From assembly GCA_910586445.1 (NCBI GenBank), contig CAJUHV010000034.1, forward strand, positions 1-40,022: a stretch of DNA of 40,022 bases, in the 5' to 3' direction. Numbering within the stretch: position 1 is the stretch's first letter; each line of letters opens with the position of its first letter. The translations under genes and the position numbers were made by a program. Below, in pieces: positions 15,996 to 24,146 of the stretch. The notes beneath the pieces are model-generated. The model was not told the origin of the DNA and did no database searches. It saw only the letters and a list, made by a program, of their open reading frames with translations. The DNA is from an uncultured Eubacterium sp. Lineage in GTDB: Bacteria; Bacillota; Clostridia; Lachnospirales; Lachnospiraceae.

Positions 15996-16730
15996 TCATC
16001 CTTGCCCATGCGTGTTTTCATGCTCTTTCTTTTGGTGCTCCTTCCACAGCCGCACCAGTGCCTGTCTGTTGTACGTCAGATGCATTACCATAGCGCAGCG
16101 CGCCCCTACCGGGTCACGGTCTATAATCGCATTTACTACCGCCCTGTGTGTCTCTATCGTCTCCTGCATCAGCGTGCGGTGTGTCAGATTGGCAAAGGTC
16201 AGCACTGCCGTATTAATGACCGGAACCAGTGTTTCCACAACCCGGTTCTTACTGCAGCGTGCAATACATGTATGAAACTCGATATCCTTTGGTATATGGT
16301 TCTTTCCCGCCAGATACAGCCGCTCCGTCTCGTCGCACAGCTTTTCCAGCTGCACCAGCTCTTCTTTCTGCGCATATTCTGCTGCAAGTGACGCGATCTC
16401 CGGCTCAATCATCAGACGTACATCAAACAGCTCCAAAGCCAGCTTGTATTTATCCTGCAGTCTGGACAGTCCGAGCGGGTCATCTTCCGCGGTGCAAGTA
16501 CTGACTACAAAGGTACCCGATCCTCTCTTTACTTCCAGAATCCCTTTGCTCACCAGTCCTTTGACAGCCTCACGGATTGTGCTTCTTCCAACTCCAAATT
16601 TTTCAGCCAGCTCAAATTCATTTGGGATCTTTTCACCGACTGCAACCGGCTCCTGCAGAATAAAATTCATCAGCTCATCTTCAATCTGCGCTCCCAGTAA
16701 CTTTTTATCTGCCTTTTCAAAATGATACAT
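15996..16730 (-). CDS. GntR-family regulator, FadR subfamily
   Basis: A 244-residue protein. The N-terminal winged helix spans about residues 20-85 (EFELAEKFGVGRSTIREAVK, then GLVSKGILEVKRGSGTFV), followed by an all-helical FCD ligand domain with metal-binding His residues (EFHTCIARCSKN and the late ETHRAVVNAI). FadR-type regulators commonly respond to sugar acids. It heads the operon with glycerate kinase and probably also controls the GntP-dehydratase unit through the dyads upstream of it. No strong ribosome site is visible; the ATG at 16730 gives the usual family N-terminus. Confidence 0.92.
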   Translation of the reverse strand: MYHFEKADKKLLGAQIEDELMNFILQEPVAVGEKIPNEFELAEKFGVGRSTIREAVKGLVSKGILEVKRGSGTFVVSTCTAEDDPLGLSRLQDKYKLALELFDVRLMIEPEIASLAAEYAQKEELVQLEKLCDETERLYLAGKNHIPKDIEFHTCIARCSKNRVVETLVPVINTAVLTFANLTHRTLMQETIETHRAVVNAIIDRDPVGARCAMVMHLTYNRQALVRLWKEHQKKEHENTHGQG

Positions 16731-16770
16731 AACCTAATTTATAACACCTTCATGACTTACTGTATTCTTC

Positions 16771-16849
16771 ACAGCTTAGCATACTCAATTACAGCTTACT
16801 GCATTATTTACAGCTTAGCGTATTCAGTTACAGCTTACTATATTCTTAG
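16771..16849. repeat. Four direct repeats of about 20 bp upstream of the gntR-type gene
   Basis: ACAGCTTA starts at 16771, 16791, 16810 and 16830 (spacing 20, 19, 20), with alternating continuations GCATACTCAATT and CTGCATTATTT and a fifth degenerate unit at about 16753. The array lies between the dapL stop and the regulator start. It may be a regulator binding array or a slippage product. Confidence 0.65.
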
Positions 16850-16871
16850 CATACACTCATGCTTTCATCTT

Positions 16872-18086
16872 TTACAGCTGCCGGATACGCTCTAACGCTG
16901 CCACTGTATTTTCATAGCTGCCAAATGCTGTCAGCCTGAAATACCCTTCCCCGCTCGGCCCGAATCCTGAGCCGGGTGTCCCTACTACATTGGCTTTTTC
17001 CAGCATCTCGTCAAAAAATTCCCATGAGCTCATAGCATGCGGTGTTTTCAGCCAGATATACGGTGCGTTAACCCCGCCGTATACTTCATACCCCGCTTCT
17101 TTCAGCCCTGTTTTGATTGCAGAGGCATTTTTCATATAATAGGCAATCTGTTCTTTTAACTGTGCCTTACCCTCGCCAGAGTATACTGCCTCACCGGCAC
17201 GCTGGATAATATACGGCGCACCGTTGTATTTCGTGCCATGGCGTCTTGCCCACATCGTATGCAGCGAAACACCGGCGCATTTTAGTTCCTTCGGAACTAC
17301 GGTAAATCCCAGGCGCACTCCTGTAAAGCCCGCGTTTTTGGAAAAGCTCCTGATTTCAACTGCGCAGTTTTTTGCACCAGCACATTCATAGATCGAATGC
17401 GCCACATCTGCTTCTGCGATATATGCCTCATACGCTCCGTCATATATGATGACACAGCCGTGCGCATTTGCATAATCCACCCATGCCTGCAGCTGGCTTT
17501 TCGTAATTGTCGTCCCTGTCGGATTGTTTGGAAGGCACAGATAAATCAAATCCGGCGTCTCTTTTGGAAATTCCGGCACAAATCCGTTTTCCCGTACACA
17601 CGGCATATAAATAACATTGCTCCACATCTGGGATGAGCTGTCGTATTCCCCGCAGCGGCCCGCCATCACATTCGAATCCACATATACCGGGTATACCGGA
17701 TCGGTCACAGCGATTTTACAGTCTACGGAAAAGATTTCCTGTATGCTGCTGGAATCCGACTTTGCACCGTCCGATACAAAAATCTCATCCGCCGTAATGT
17801 CACATCCCCTTTGTCTATAATCATGTTCTGCGATTGCACTGCGCAGAAAATCGTAGCCTAAATCAGGCGCATAGCCTCGAAAAGAATCGGCATATGCCAT
17901 TTCATCTACCGCTTTATGCAGAGCCTGAATGACTGCGGGTATAATCGGCTGCGTCACATCTCCGATGCCGAGCCGGATGATCGGTTTATCTGGATTTGCC
18001 TCGGTAAAGGCGGCAACCTTTTTCGCAATTGTGCTGAACAGATAGCTGCCCGGCAGCTTCTGGTAATTTTCATTTAACTGATACAT
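16872..18086 (-). CDS. dapL: LL-diaminopimelate aminotransferase
   Basis: A 404-residue class I/II PLP aminotransferase of the DapL family, which converts tetrahydrodipicolinate directly to LL-diaminopimelate. The N-terminus MYQLNENYQKLPGSYLFSTI and IIRLGIGDVTQPIIPAV, the FRGYAPDLGYDFLR segment, DGAKSDSSSIQEIF and the Schiff-base Lys in SFSKNAGFTGVRLGF are characteristic. I choose the ATG at 18086 because AAGGAG lies just before it; the ATG at 18101 would place that site inside the gene. It follows dapF by 78 bp, and the two give adjacent steps of lysine and peptidoglycan precursor synthesis. Confidence 0.95.
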   Translation of the reverse strand: MYQLNENYQKLPGSYLFSTIAKKVAAFTEANPDKPIIRLGIGDVTQPIIPAVIQALHKAVDEMAYADSFRGYAPDLGYDFLRSAIAEHDYRQRGCDITADEIFVSDGAKSDSSSIQEIFSVDCKIAVTDPVYPVYVDSNVMAGRCGEYDSSSQMWSNVIYMPCVRENGFVPEFPKETPDLIYLCLPNNPTGTTITKSQLQAWVDYANAHGCVIIYDGAYEAYIAEADVAHSIYECAGAKNCAVEIRSFSKNAGFTGVRLGFTVVPKELKCAGVSLHTMWARRHGTKYNGAPYIIQRAGEAVYSGEGKAQLKEQIAYYMKNASAIKTGLKEAGYEVYGGVNAPYIWLKTPHAMSSWEFFDEMLEKANVVGTPGSGFGPSGEGYFRLTAFGSYENTVAALERIRQL

Positions 18087-18164
18087 GCATTTCTCCTTCA
18101 TTCATCTGCTGACTGTCCTGTATCATATAGATCAGAACCTGCATCAGCATTTTTCAAACATATT

Positions 18165-19007
18165 TTAGGGCAGTTCGATCTCCCCTTCATATACTGTCAC
18201 CGCAGGCCCTGTCATATAAACAAGATCCGCCTGTCTGTCCCATTCGATTTTTAAATCGCCTCCAAGCAGCTTTACTGTCACCGTGTCCTGCGTCAATCCG
18301 TTTAATATGCCTGCCACGGCTGCTGCGCAGGCACCTGTCCCGCAGGCAAGCGTCTCCCCGGAGCCGCGTTCCCAGACACGCATCTGGATTGTATGTTCAT
18401 CCAGCACTTTTACAAACTCTGTATTAACGCGGTTTGGAAAATATGTGTGCTGTTCAAAGCACGGCCCTATTTTTTCCAGATCCAGCCCGTCCACATCATC
18501 TGCAAATACGACGCAGTGCGGATTTCCCATCGATATACAGGTCATCCGGTAATTTATGCCGTCTGCTGTAATCGGCTGATTGATAATCTGCGGCAGCGGC
18601 ATGTCATATCTGACCGGTACTTTCTGCGCGTCCAGCTGCGGACTGCCCATATTGACCCGTATCTGCACTGCCTTTCCATTTTCTACGGTAAGCTGCAGGT
18701 GCTTAATGCCGCCCAGTGTCTCCACGCTGATCTGTGTCTTGTCAGTCAGCCTGTGGTCATAGACATATTTTGCCACGCAGCGGATGCCGTTTCCGCACAT
18801 CTCGCTGCGGGAGCCGTCTGCATTGTACATAATCATTTCAAAATCTGCCTGATCAGACGGCCCGATTAAAATAAGCCCGTCAGAACCTATGCCGAAATGC
18901 CGGTCGCTCACAAACACCGCTGTTTCCTGCGGATTGCGCACCGTCTCTTCCAAACAATTTACATATACATAATCATTTCCCAGTCCCTGCATTTTTGTAA
19001 ACTTCAT
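18165..19007 (-). CDS. dapF: Diaminopimelate epimerase
   Basis: A 280-residue enzyme of normal family length that interconverts LL- and meso-diaminopimelate by a two-cysteine mechanism. It shows the start KFTKMQGLGNDYVYVNC, the first catalytic Cys in MCGNGIRCVAKYVYD and the second in GSGETLACGTGACAAAVAG. It lies between the ANTAR regulator and dapL on the same strand. The stop codon overlaps a short TTTTTCAAACATATTTTA stretch resembling a decayed palindromic-element end, but too short to be sure. Confidence 0.96.
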   Translation of the reverse strand: MKFTKMQGLGNDYVYVNCLEETVRNPQETAVFVSDRHFGIGSDGLILIGPSDQADFEMIMYNADGSRSEMCGNGIRCVAKYVYDHRLTDKTQISVETLGGIKHLQLTVENGKAVQIRVNMGSPQLDAQKVPVRYDMPLPQIINQPITADGINYRMTCISMGNPHCVVFADDVDGLDLEKIGPCFEQHTYFPNRVNTEFVKVLDEHTIQMRVWERGSGETLACGTGACAAAVAGILNGLTQDTVTVKLLGGDLKIEWDRQADLVYMTGPAVTVYEGEIELP

Positions 19008-19055
19008 ACCCGATCTCCCTGATTTTATAATATCTGCCTGTATTTTTATGCATTC

Positions 19056-19619
19056 TCACATACTCCGCTCCATCATGCTGAGCACCATCTGCGCAGTCTC
19101 TGCAAGGCCCGTACCGCTGTCCATGCTGCATTTTTGCAGATACCCGTGTGCTTCTTCCTCGCAAAAGTGATTGCGCTCCATTAATACGGCCTTCGCCTCA
19201 GCAATCATGCGCTTTTCTTCTGCGGAGCGCTCCGGCGGAGTCTGTGCACGCTTTTTCTTCTGGCGCCTCCTGCGGCGCTCATATGCACACGCCATCATCT
19301 CTACAGTCTGCAGCAGCTCATGCACTTTTAACGGTGCACTCAGTCCGACGATCCCTTCTGCCTCCCGCTCATCGATCTGGCTCTTTGAACCGATCAGCAG
19401 CATGTCATAGCGTGGTGTCAGATATTCATGCAGTTCTCCATACATCATATCCGCCAGCCTGCAGGCGCAGATCATAATGCCGCCTTCCAGGTCGTTTGCC
19501 GCGGTAAGCGCCTGTGCGCCTGTGCTGCATACGGCATCTACACTGTATCCGCCTTTGTGCAGTATGCTCCGAATGCGTTTTGCATTTTCTATTTTCGGAA
19601 AAACAATTATAATATTCAT
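19056..19619 (-). CDS. ANTAR-domain response regulator-like antiterminator
   Basis: A 187-residue protein. The N-terminal 120 residues have a receiver-like fold (MNIIIVFPKIENAKRIRSIL), but the phospho-acceptor region reads MICACRLADMMYGEL, with no obvious Asp at the normal beta-3 end, so phosphorylation is doubtful. A basic linker (RRRRRQKKKR) leads to the ANTAR RNA-binding helices (EEKRMIAEAKAVLMERNHFC, then EEEAHGYLQKCSMD). ANTAR proteins bind paired hexaloop hairpins and prevent termination. It starts 8 bp after glnA; the glnA-ANTAR pairing is common in clostridia and implies nitrogen control. The start is the ATG at 19619. Confidence 0.88.
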   Translation of the reverse strand: MNIIIVFPKIENAKRIRSILHKGGYSVDAVCSTGAQALTAANDLEGGIMICACRLADMMYGELHEYLTPRYDMLLIGSKSQIDEREAEGIVGLSAPLKVHELLQTVEMMACAYERRRRRQKKKRAQTPPERSAEEKRMIAEAKAVLMERNHFCEEEAHGYLQKCSMDSGTGLAETAQMVLSMMERSM

Positions 19620-19627
19620 GCTTCCGC

Positions 19628-20965
19628 CTAAATTCTGTACAAATATTCTTCTATTTCCCAGTCCGTAACCGAACAGCGGAACCGCTCCCACTCGCTTTTT
19701 TTTGCCCGGATATACTTTTCGCTTATATGCGCGCCCAGGGTATCCCGTACAAATGCATCCTGCTCCATCTCATGTACCGCATGGATCAAATCCTTTGGCA
19801 GAGGCTCTATTCCACTGCGTGAAAGCTCTTCTTTTGTCATATCATAAATGTTGCAGCTGACAGCTTCTGGCGGCATGATCTGGTTACGTATGCCGTCCAG
19901 TCCCGCCGCAAGGCATAACGCCAGCATCAGATACGGATTGGCTGCGGAATCCGGGCTGCGCAGCTCCACCCTCGTCCCCATGCCCCGCGTCGCAGGGATA
20001 CGGATCAAAGGTGTACGGTTGCTTAATGACCAGGCAATAAAATTGGGCGCATCATACCCCGGCACCAGCCGTTTGTAAGAATTGACAAGCGGATTTCCTA
20101 CCGCGGTCATGCCCTTTATATGCTTCAGCAGCCCGCCGATAAACCAATATGCCTGCCTGCTCAGCCCGCATGGGTCTTTTTGATCCGCAAAAATATTTGT
20201 GCCGTCCGTCCTGCTGGACAAAGACATATTCAAATGCATGCCTGACCCGTTTACGCCCGTTTTCGGCTTTGGCAGAAAGCTGGCAAACATCCCATGGCGC
20301 TTGGCGATCGTCTTTACAGCCAGCTTAAATGTCATAATATGATCCGCCGCTGCAAGCGCCTCGCCGTATTTAAAATCAATCTCATGCTGCCCCGGCGCGC
20401 TTTCATGATGAGAGGCTTCGATTTCATAACCCATTTCCTCCAGCGTCAGCACAATATCACGCCTTGCATTTTCGCCAAAATCAATCGGCCCCAGATCAAA
20501 AAATCCGGCCTGTTCATCAATTCTCGTAGTCGGATGTCCGTCATCATCATAATGAAACAGGAAAAACTCACACTCCGGCCCTACCTCAAAGACATACCCC
20601 ATCTGTGCTGCCTCTTGTACTGCCCTGCGCAGTATATAACGCGGATCTCCTTCAAACGGCGTGCCATCTACATTATAGACATCACAGATCAGCCTCGCCA
20701 CCTTCCCCTGCTGCGGCCGCCATGGAAATATGGCAAACGTATCCAGATCCGGGTGCAGGTACATATCTGACGCTTCTGCCTTTGCAAACCCATCTATTGC
20801 CGAACCGTCAAAAATACATTCGTTATCCAGTGCCTTTACCAGCTGCGCCTTTGTGACTGCGATATTTTTTAAAATACCAAATACATCCGTAAACTGCAGC
20901 CGGATAAACTCTACATCTTCCTCTTCCACCAGATTTAAAATATCTTGTCTCGTATAATGCGCCAT
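19628..20965 (-). CDS. glnA: Glutamine synthetase, type I
   Basis: A 445-residue GSI-alpha-length enzyme that makes glutamine from glutamate, ammonia and ATP. Visible landmarks are FTDVFGILKNIAV near the start, FDGSAIDGFAKAEASDMYLH (substrate loop), GPECEFFLFH and the metal-binding HHESAPGQHEIDFKY segment, NGSGMHLNMSL, and NRTPLIRIPATRGMGTRVEL. The length and lack of an adenylylation-site extension fit the Gram-positive type. It is co-directional with hisA (42 bp upstream) and the ANTAR regulator (8 bp downstream). Confidence 0.96.
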   Translation of the reverse strand: MAHYTRQDILNLVEEEDVEFIRLQFTDVFGILKNIAVTKAQLVKALDNECIFDGSAIDGFAKAEASDMYLHPDLDTFAIFPWRPQQGKVARLICDVYNVDGTPFEGDPRYILRRAVQEAAQMGYVFEVGPECEFFLFHYDDDGHPTTRIDEQAGFFDLGPIDFGENARRDIVLTLEEMGYEIEASHHESAPGQHEIDFKYGEALAAADHIMTFKLAVKTIAKRHGMFASFLPKPKTGVNGSGMHLNMSLSSRTDGTNIFADQKDPCGLSRQAYWFIGGLLKHIKGMTAVGNPLVNSYKRLVPGYDAPNFIAWSLSNRTPLIRIPATRGMGTRVELRSPDSAANPYLMLALCLAAGLDGIRNQIMPPEAVSCNIYDMTKEELSRSGIEPLPKDLIHAVHEMEQDAFVRDTLGAHISEKYIRAKKSEWERFRCSVTDWEIEEYLYRI

Positions 20966-21007
20966 GCCATACCTTCCTTTCTGCCTGCTTTTTGCATCTG
21001 CCTGTTT

Positions 21008-21817
21008 TCAGTTTTTGCTTTGTGCCGCCTTTTTCAGCTGTTCATTTTTCATATAATCCAGCACTTCCCGATAAGCCATCGGCCCGCCAAATAAATCAAG
21101 GGCACTTCCGATTGTAACACCCAGCCTGTCCTGCCCGTAAATACGCAGCGCCTCAAGATCTGCAAAACTAGAAACCCCGCCCGCATACGTCACAGGAATT
21201 TCCCCAAATCTCCCGAGCAGCTGCACAAGCTCCTGTTCAATGCCGGATGCCTTTCCCTCTACATCCACTGCATGGACTAAAAATTCGTCCGCATATGCAC
21301 AGAGCCTGTAAAGCAGCTCCAGTGTCACTTCCTCTTCTGTAAACCTCTGCCAGCGGTCAGTCACAATATAGTACGCACCTCCCTGCCTGCGGCAACTTAA
21401 ATCCAGCACAAGACGTTTTCTTCCTACGGCCTCCTTTAACTGTTCCAGCCTGTCATAATGTATCTTTCCGTTTTGAAACACATAGGAGGTCACGATCACA
21501 TGGCTCGCACCTGCCTCTAAAAACTGCCCTGCATTTGACGGCGTAATGCCGCCGCCCACCTGCAGCCCGCCCGGATATGCCGAAAGTGCCCCGACTGCCT
21601 GTGCTCTTGCAGCTTCGTAATGCTCCGATCCGGGCGGATTCAGCAGAATGATATGCCCGCCGCGTATACCGTCTTTTTTGTACAGTTCTGCAAAAAAAGC
21701 TGCGTCCTGTTTCGCTACAAAATTTTCCACTGCATAACTTCCCTCGTCATGCAGGCTGCTGCCGACGATCTGCTTTACACTGCCGTTATGAATATCAATA
21801 CATGGCCGAAATTCCAT
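21008..21817 (-). CDS. hisA: Eukaryotic-type HisA isomerase (ProFAR isomerase)
   Basis: A 269-residue protein close to the eukaryotic HIS6-type form of phosphoribosylformimino-5-aminoimidazole carboxamide ribotide isomerase, step four of histidine synthesis. The start MEFRPCIDIHNGSVKQIVGS and the segments GGHIILLNPPGSEH, GGLQVGGGITPSNAGQFLEA and PVTYAGGVSSFADL support this; bacterial HisA is shorter and begins differently. No other his gene is nearby; instead glnA follows 42 bp downstream, and glutamine is the nitrogen donor for the next his step (HisFH). It probably heads the operon hisA-glnA-ANTAR-dapF-dapL. Confidence 0.88.
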   Translation of the reverse strand: MEFRPCIDIHNGSVKQIVGSSLHDEGSYAVENFVAKQDAAFFAELYKKDGIRGGHIILLNPPGSEHYEAARAQAVGALSAYPGGLQVGGGITPSNAGQFLEAGASHVIVTSYVFQNGKIHYDRLEQLKEAVGRKRLVLDLSCRRQGGAYYIVTDRWQRFTEEEVTLELLYRLCAYADEFLVHAVDVEGKASGIEQELVQLLGRFGEIPVTYAGGVSSFADLEALRIYGQDRLGVTIGSALDLFGGPMAYREVLDYMKNEQLKKAAQSKN

Positions 21818-22321
21818 ATGCCCTCCCTGCGCGCCGTTTTCTCTATTTTTCTTATTTCTCTGATTACCTAATTTCTCTGATCTTTCTTATTTCTCTGATT
21901 TACCTAACTTCTCATATTCCTTTTATTCTCTGATTTCTCTTATTTTTTCATTTCGCTTTCTTCTCATTTCTTTCATTTCACCTGCTTCTTTTTTCTTTCA
22001 TTTCGCCTGCTTCTTTTTTCTTTCATTTCGCCTGCTTCTTTTTTCCCTGATTTATTTAATTTCTCTGAATAGAAGAATATCACATTCTTTTAAAAAAGAA
22101 AACCTTAAATAATTTCAAATTTTATTTGTAGTCTTTTTGAAACCAGATTTTTAACACCGCTTTATTTAATCATATCACTATTTACTGCTTTTTAAACTGC
22201 CTGCTATATAGTGCTGCATTACTTTCATTAAAACTATATGTATGATAAAGATCAAAATTTGTAAACTGCTATGATTTCCATGTTTATCTATCACTTAACA
22301 TGCGAGGGATCATAAGCATAT
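21818..22321. other. Long pyrimidine-rich intergenic leader upstream of hisA
   Basis: No convincing gene is seen. 21830-22060 is strongly pyrimidine-rich on the plus strand (repeated TTTCTCTGATTT, TTTCATTTCGCCTG), so the minus-strand leader of the hisA operon would be purine-rich and largely unstructured. 22081-22320 is AT-rich and probably carries the promoter, but I cannot pick hexamers with confidence. Confidence 0.4.
21971..22045. repeat. Three tandem 25-bp repeats in the hisA leader
   Basis: Units TTTCATTTCRCCTGCTTCTT plus TTTTC begin at 21971, 21996 and 22021 with exact 25-bp spacing and one base difference between the first and the others. Less exact relatives extend upstream to about 21945. 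Confidence 0.85.
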
Positions 22322-22365
22322 AAAAAAGATTTATAGCTCCATTTATAACTGCTATAAATCTTTTT
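22322..22365. terminator. Bidirectional hairpin terminator after the flavodoxin gene
   Basis: AAAAAGATTTATAGC and GCTATAAATCTTTTT form a 15-bp stem with a loop of about 13 nt. T-runs lie on both strands. It sits 58 bp past the flavodoxin stop and would end the marR operon. Confidence 0.8.
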
Positions 22366-22422
22366 ACAATTATTTTGAATCACCCGTTTTTGTATGTATG
22401 TACCATCAATCTGCTTTTACAA

Positions 22423-22971
22423 TTAACGCTGTTTTAAGCATTCCAAAATAGGCTCAATATATCTTTTATCTGAAATATCATAAGACGCAGAAAGGAACTT
22501 AATCATCTCATGCTCCTGCTCTGTCTTATTCTTTTTTGCTTTCAGTGTTTTTACAAACATTTTCATCATCAGCTTTGACAGCGCAGACATTTTCTTATAA
22601 TTAAGCCCGCCTGGACAATAAAATACACTTATCCTTCTTAGTTCTTCCTGCGTAAAATTCTGCCTAAGGAACGGCTCAACATCCGGGCTGTCGATCGGAC
22701 TTGCACCAACGCAGAATACGGCCAGCTTTTTACCCTGCCATATGTCCAGATTGCTTTTAAACCAGCTTAATTGATGAATGCTGCCTGCACATGCCCATCC
22801 TCCAAAGACAACCGCTTCGTATGCAGGCAGTGCGGATAGATTTTTCTTTTTTACGGCTGACAGCTCCATGCAGTCAGCTCCTGCCTCCTCAGCGATCCAT
22901 TCAGCATATCGTTTTGTAAATCCGGTCTTGGAATTATAAATTACTATTGTCTTCATTTTCCGTTTCCTCAT
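22423..22971 (-). CDS. Flavodoxin-domain protein
   Basis: A 182-residue protein with an FMN-type flavodoxin fold. TIVIYNSKTGFTKRYAEWIA is the phosphate-binding loop (T/S-x-T-G-x-T variant), and AVVFGGWACAGSIHQ and LAVFCVGASPIDSP are the expected later strands. The long C-terminal helical part (KMSALSKLMMKMFVKTLKAK) resembles HemG/protoporphyrinogen-oxidase-like flavodoxins of Firmicutes. Its start overlaps the marR stop (ATGA), with GGAGG before it; an alternative ATG lies at 22956. The MarR protein probably controls it in response to oxidants or toxic compounds. Confidence 0.82.
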   Translation of the reverse strand: MRKRKMKTIVIYNSKTGFTKRYAEWIAEEAGADCMELSAVKKKNLSALPAYEAVVFGGWACAGSIHQLSWFKSNLDIWQGKKLAVFCVGASPIDSPDVEPFLRQNFTQEELRRISVFYCPGGLNYKKMSALSKLMMKMFVKTLKAKKNKTEQEHEMIKFLSASYDISDKRYIEPILECLKQR

Positions 22972-23480
22972 GTTCTGTTTCCTCCATGTTCTGTTTCCTC
23001 CATTTTTGAATGATTTTCCAAATTCTCGATTCCTGCATACAGCCTGGACAAAAGAAGAAACAGCGTTTCAATTTCCTCGTCTGTATATACTTCAAACAAA
23101 TACTTTAAATCTCCCTGATATTTTGAAAAATCGTTTTGAAAATAGTGATCTGCTTTTTTTGCAGGACAAATACACATAGCCCTTGGGTCTGCCGTGCTCG
23201 GCTCTATTGTAATAAAGCCTTTTTTCACCAAAACATCTGCTAATTTTTTAATATTCTGCCTTGAACATCCCAGCAGGCTGCCGAGCTGGGTAAATGTCAA
23301 TTGTTCTGCCGGCTGCCTGATGATTGACAGCAGCATAAACTGCTTTAAAGACACCTGCGGAATATTTTTATCAAAGATTGTCTGCAGCTTATTGCCAGCT
23401 ATAAATAATGTGCTGAAAATGGCTTTGCATTGATTTTCTGTCGTGTTTGAAAATCGTGTAAGCAAATCGTTTAAATCCAT
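22968..23480 (-). CDS. MarR-family transcriptional regulator
   Basis: A 170-residue winged-helix protein: helices around FMLLSIIRQPAEQLTFTQLG, the recognition helix SLLGCSRQNIKKLADVLVKK, and the wing GFITIEPSTADPRAMCICPA. Long terminal helices provide dimerisation. Its own promoter contains two copies of the palindrome GTAACTAGTTAC, one within the spacer and one over the start site, so it very probably represses itself and the downstream flavodoxin gene. Confidence 0.92.
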   Translation of the reverse strand: MDLNDLLTRFSNTTENQCKAIFSTLFIAGNKLQTIFDKNIPQVSLKQFMLLSIIRQPAEQLTFTQLGSLLGCSRQNIKKLADVLVKKGFITIEPSTADPRAMCICPAKKADHYFQNDFSKYQGDLKYLFEVYTDEEIETLFLLLSRLYAGIENLENHSKMEETEHGGNRT

Positions 23481-23496
23481 AGAACCCTCCCTATAG

Positions 23497-23545
23497 GTAA
23501 CTAGTTACATATCGAAAGTATAGCAACTAGTTACCTGTCTGTCAA
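23497..23545 (-). promoter_or_regulatory. marR promoter with two identical-type operators
   Basis: On the minus strand TTGACA (23540-23545) and TATACT (23517-23522) are spaced by 17 bp. The dyads GCAACTAGTTAC (23523-23534, in the spacer) and GTAACTAGTTAC (23497-23508, near +10) are 26 bp apart and themselves symmetric about the centre of the region. Confidence 0.85.
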
Positions 23546-23642
23546 GATCATAAGAATTGCTCTTGATAAACACATATATTTATGGCATAATCAAAAAAAG
23601 TACAATCTTTGTTTCAACAAAGCCTATTGAAAGGATACCTTC

Positions 23643-24092
23643 ATGTTAAAAATAATATTTGGAGACATCGAAAATTCAATTTACCACCCGCCGACATATT
23701 TTGACAACCAATATGAAGACGAATGGATTATAGACCCGCTGTCGATAGAAATGATTCAGGATATTGACAAATCTACTGTAATCAGCCCACACCTTATTGA
23801 AAGCCCTGTATTAGGGCCGATTTCAACAAAAGAACTATCTGGCGGCGTAAAAACACTTATGCTTATGGCATTTGACCAATCAGGAAAAATTTTTAATGCC
23901 TCTTTATGCGGTGATAACTGTGCAAAGTGGATTGTAAAAATCGGTGCAATCAAAGACCTGACCATTAATCTGCACCATGTACTAAATTTTATCTCAGCAG
24001 ACAGATTTGACGCCCTGATGCTTAATACCGGCAGAATGATTCATAGCCACCATGAATATCTGGACGAAGCACTAAGGATCAAAGAACGCTGA
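23643..24092 (+). CDS. DUF4869-like protein
   Basis: A 149-residue soluble protein beginning MLKIIFGDIENSIYHPPTYF, with later segments STVISPHLIESPVLGPIST and ELSGGVKTLMLMAFD. This matches my memory of the DUF4869 family of clostridial proteins, which has no assigned function. AAGGATACC precedes the ATG. It is followed 54 bp later by a P-loop protein on the same strand, an arrangement I believe recurs in Firmicutes, suggesting that the two act together. No catalytic motif is evident; HSHHEYLDEA near the end is a possible metal site. Confidence 0.7.
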   Translation: MLKIIFGDIENSIYHPPTYFDNQYEDEWIIDPLSIEMIQDIDKSTVISPHLIESPVLGPISTKELSGGVKTLMLMAFDQSGKIFNASLCGDNCAKWIVKIGAIKDLTINLHHVLNFISADRFDALMLNTGRMIHSHHEYLDEALRIKER

Positions 24093-24146
24093 AACATTTA
24101 TTCAAAAATAACCTAAGCACACTTATTCCACAAAGGAGCAAAAACT

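Noticed and set aside
18148..18166. TTTTTCAAACATATTTTA at the dapF stop as another palindromic-element copy
   Set aside because: Only about 13 bases match the terminus and no second end or TA flank is visible; it could be chance.
21818..22080. The pyrimidine-rich repeats upstream of hisA as a CRISPR array
   Set aside because: The units are contiguous 25-bp tandems without unique spacers, and no cas gene is present.
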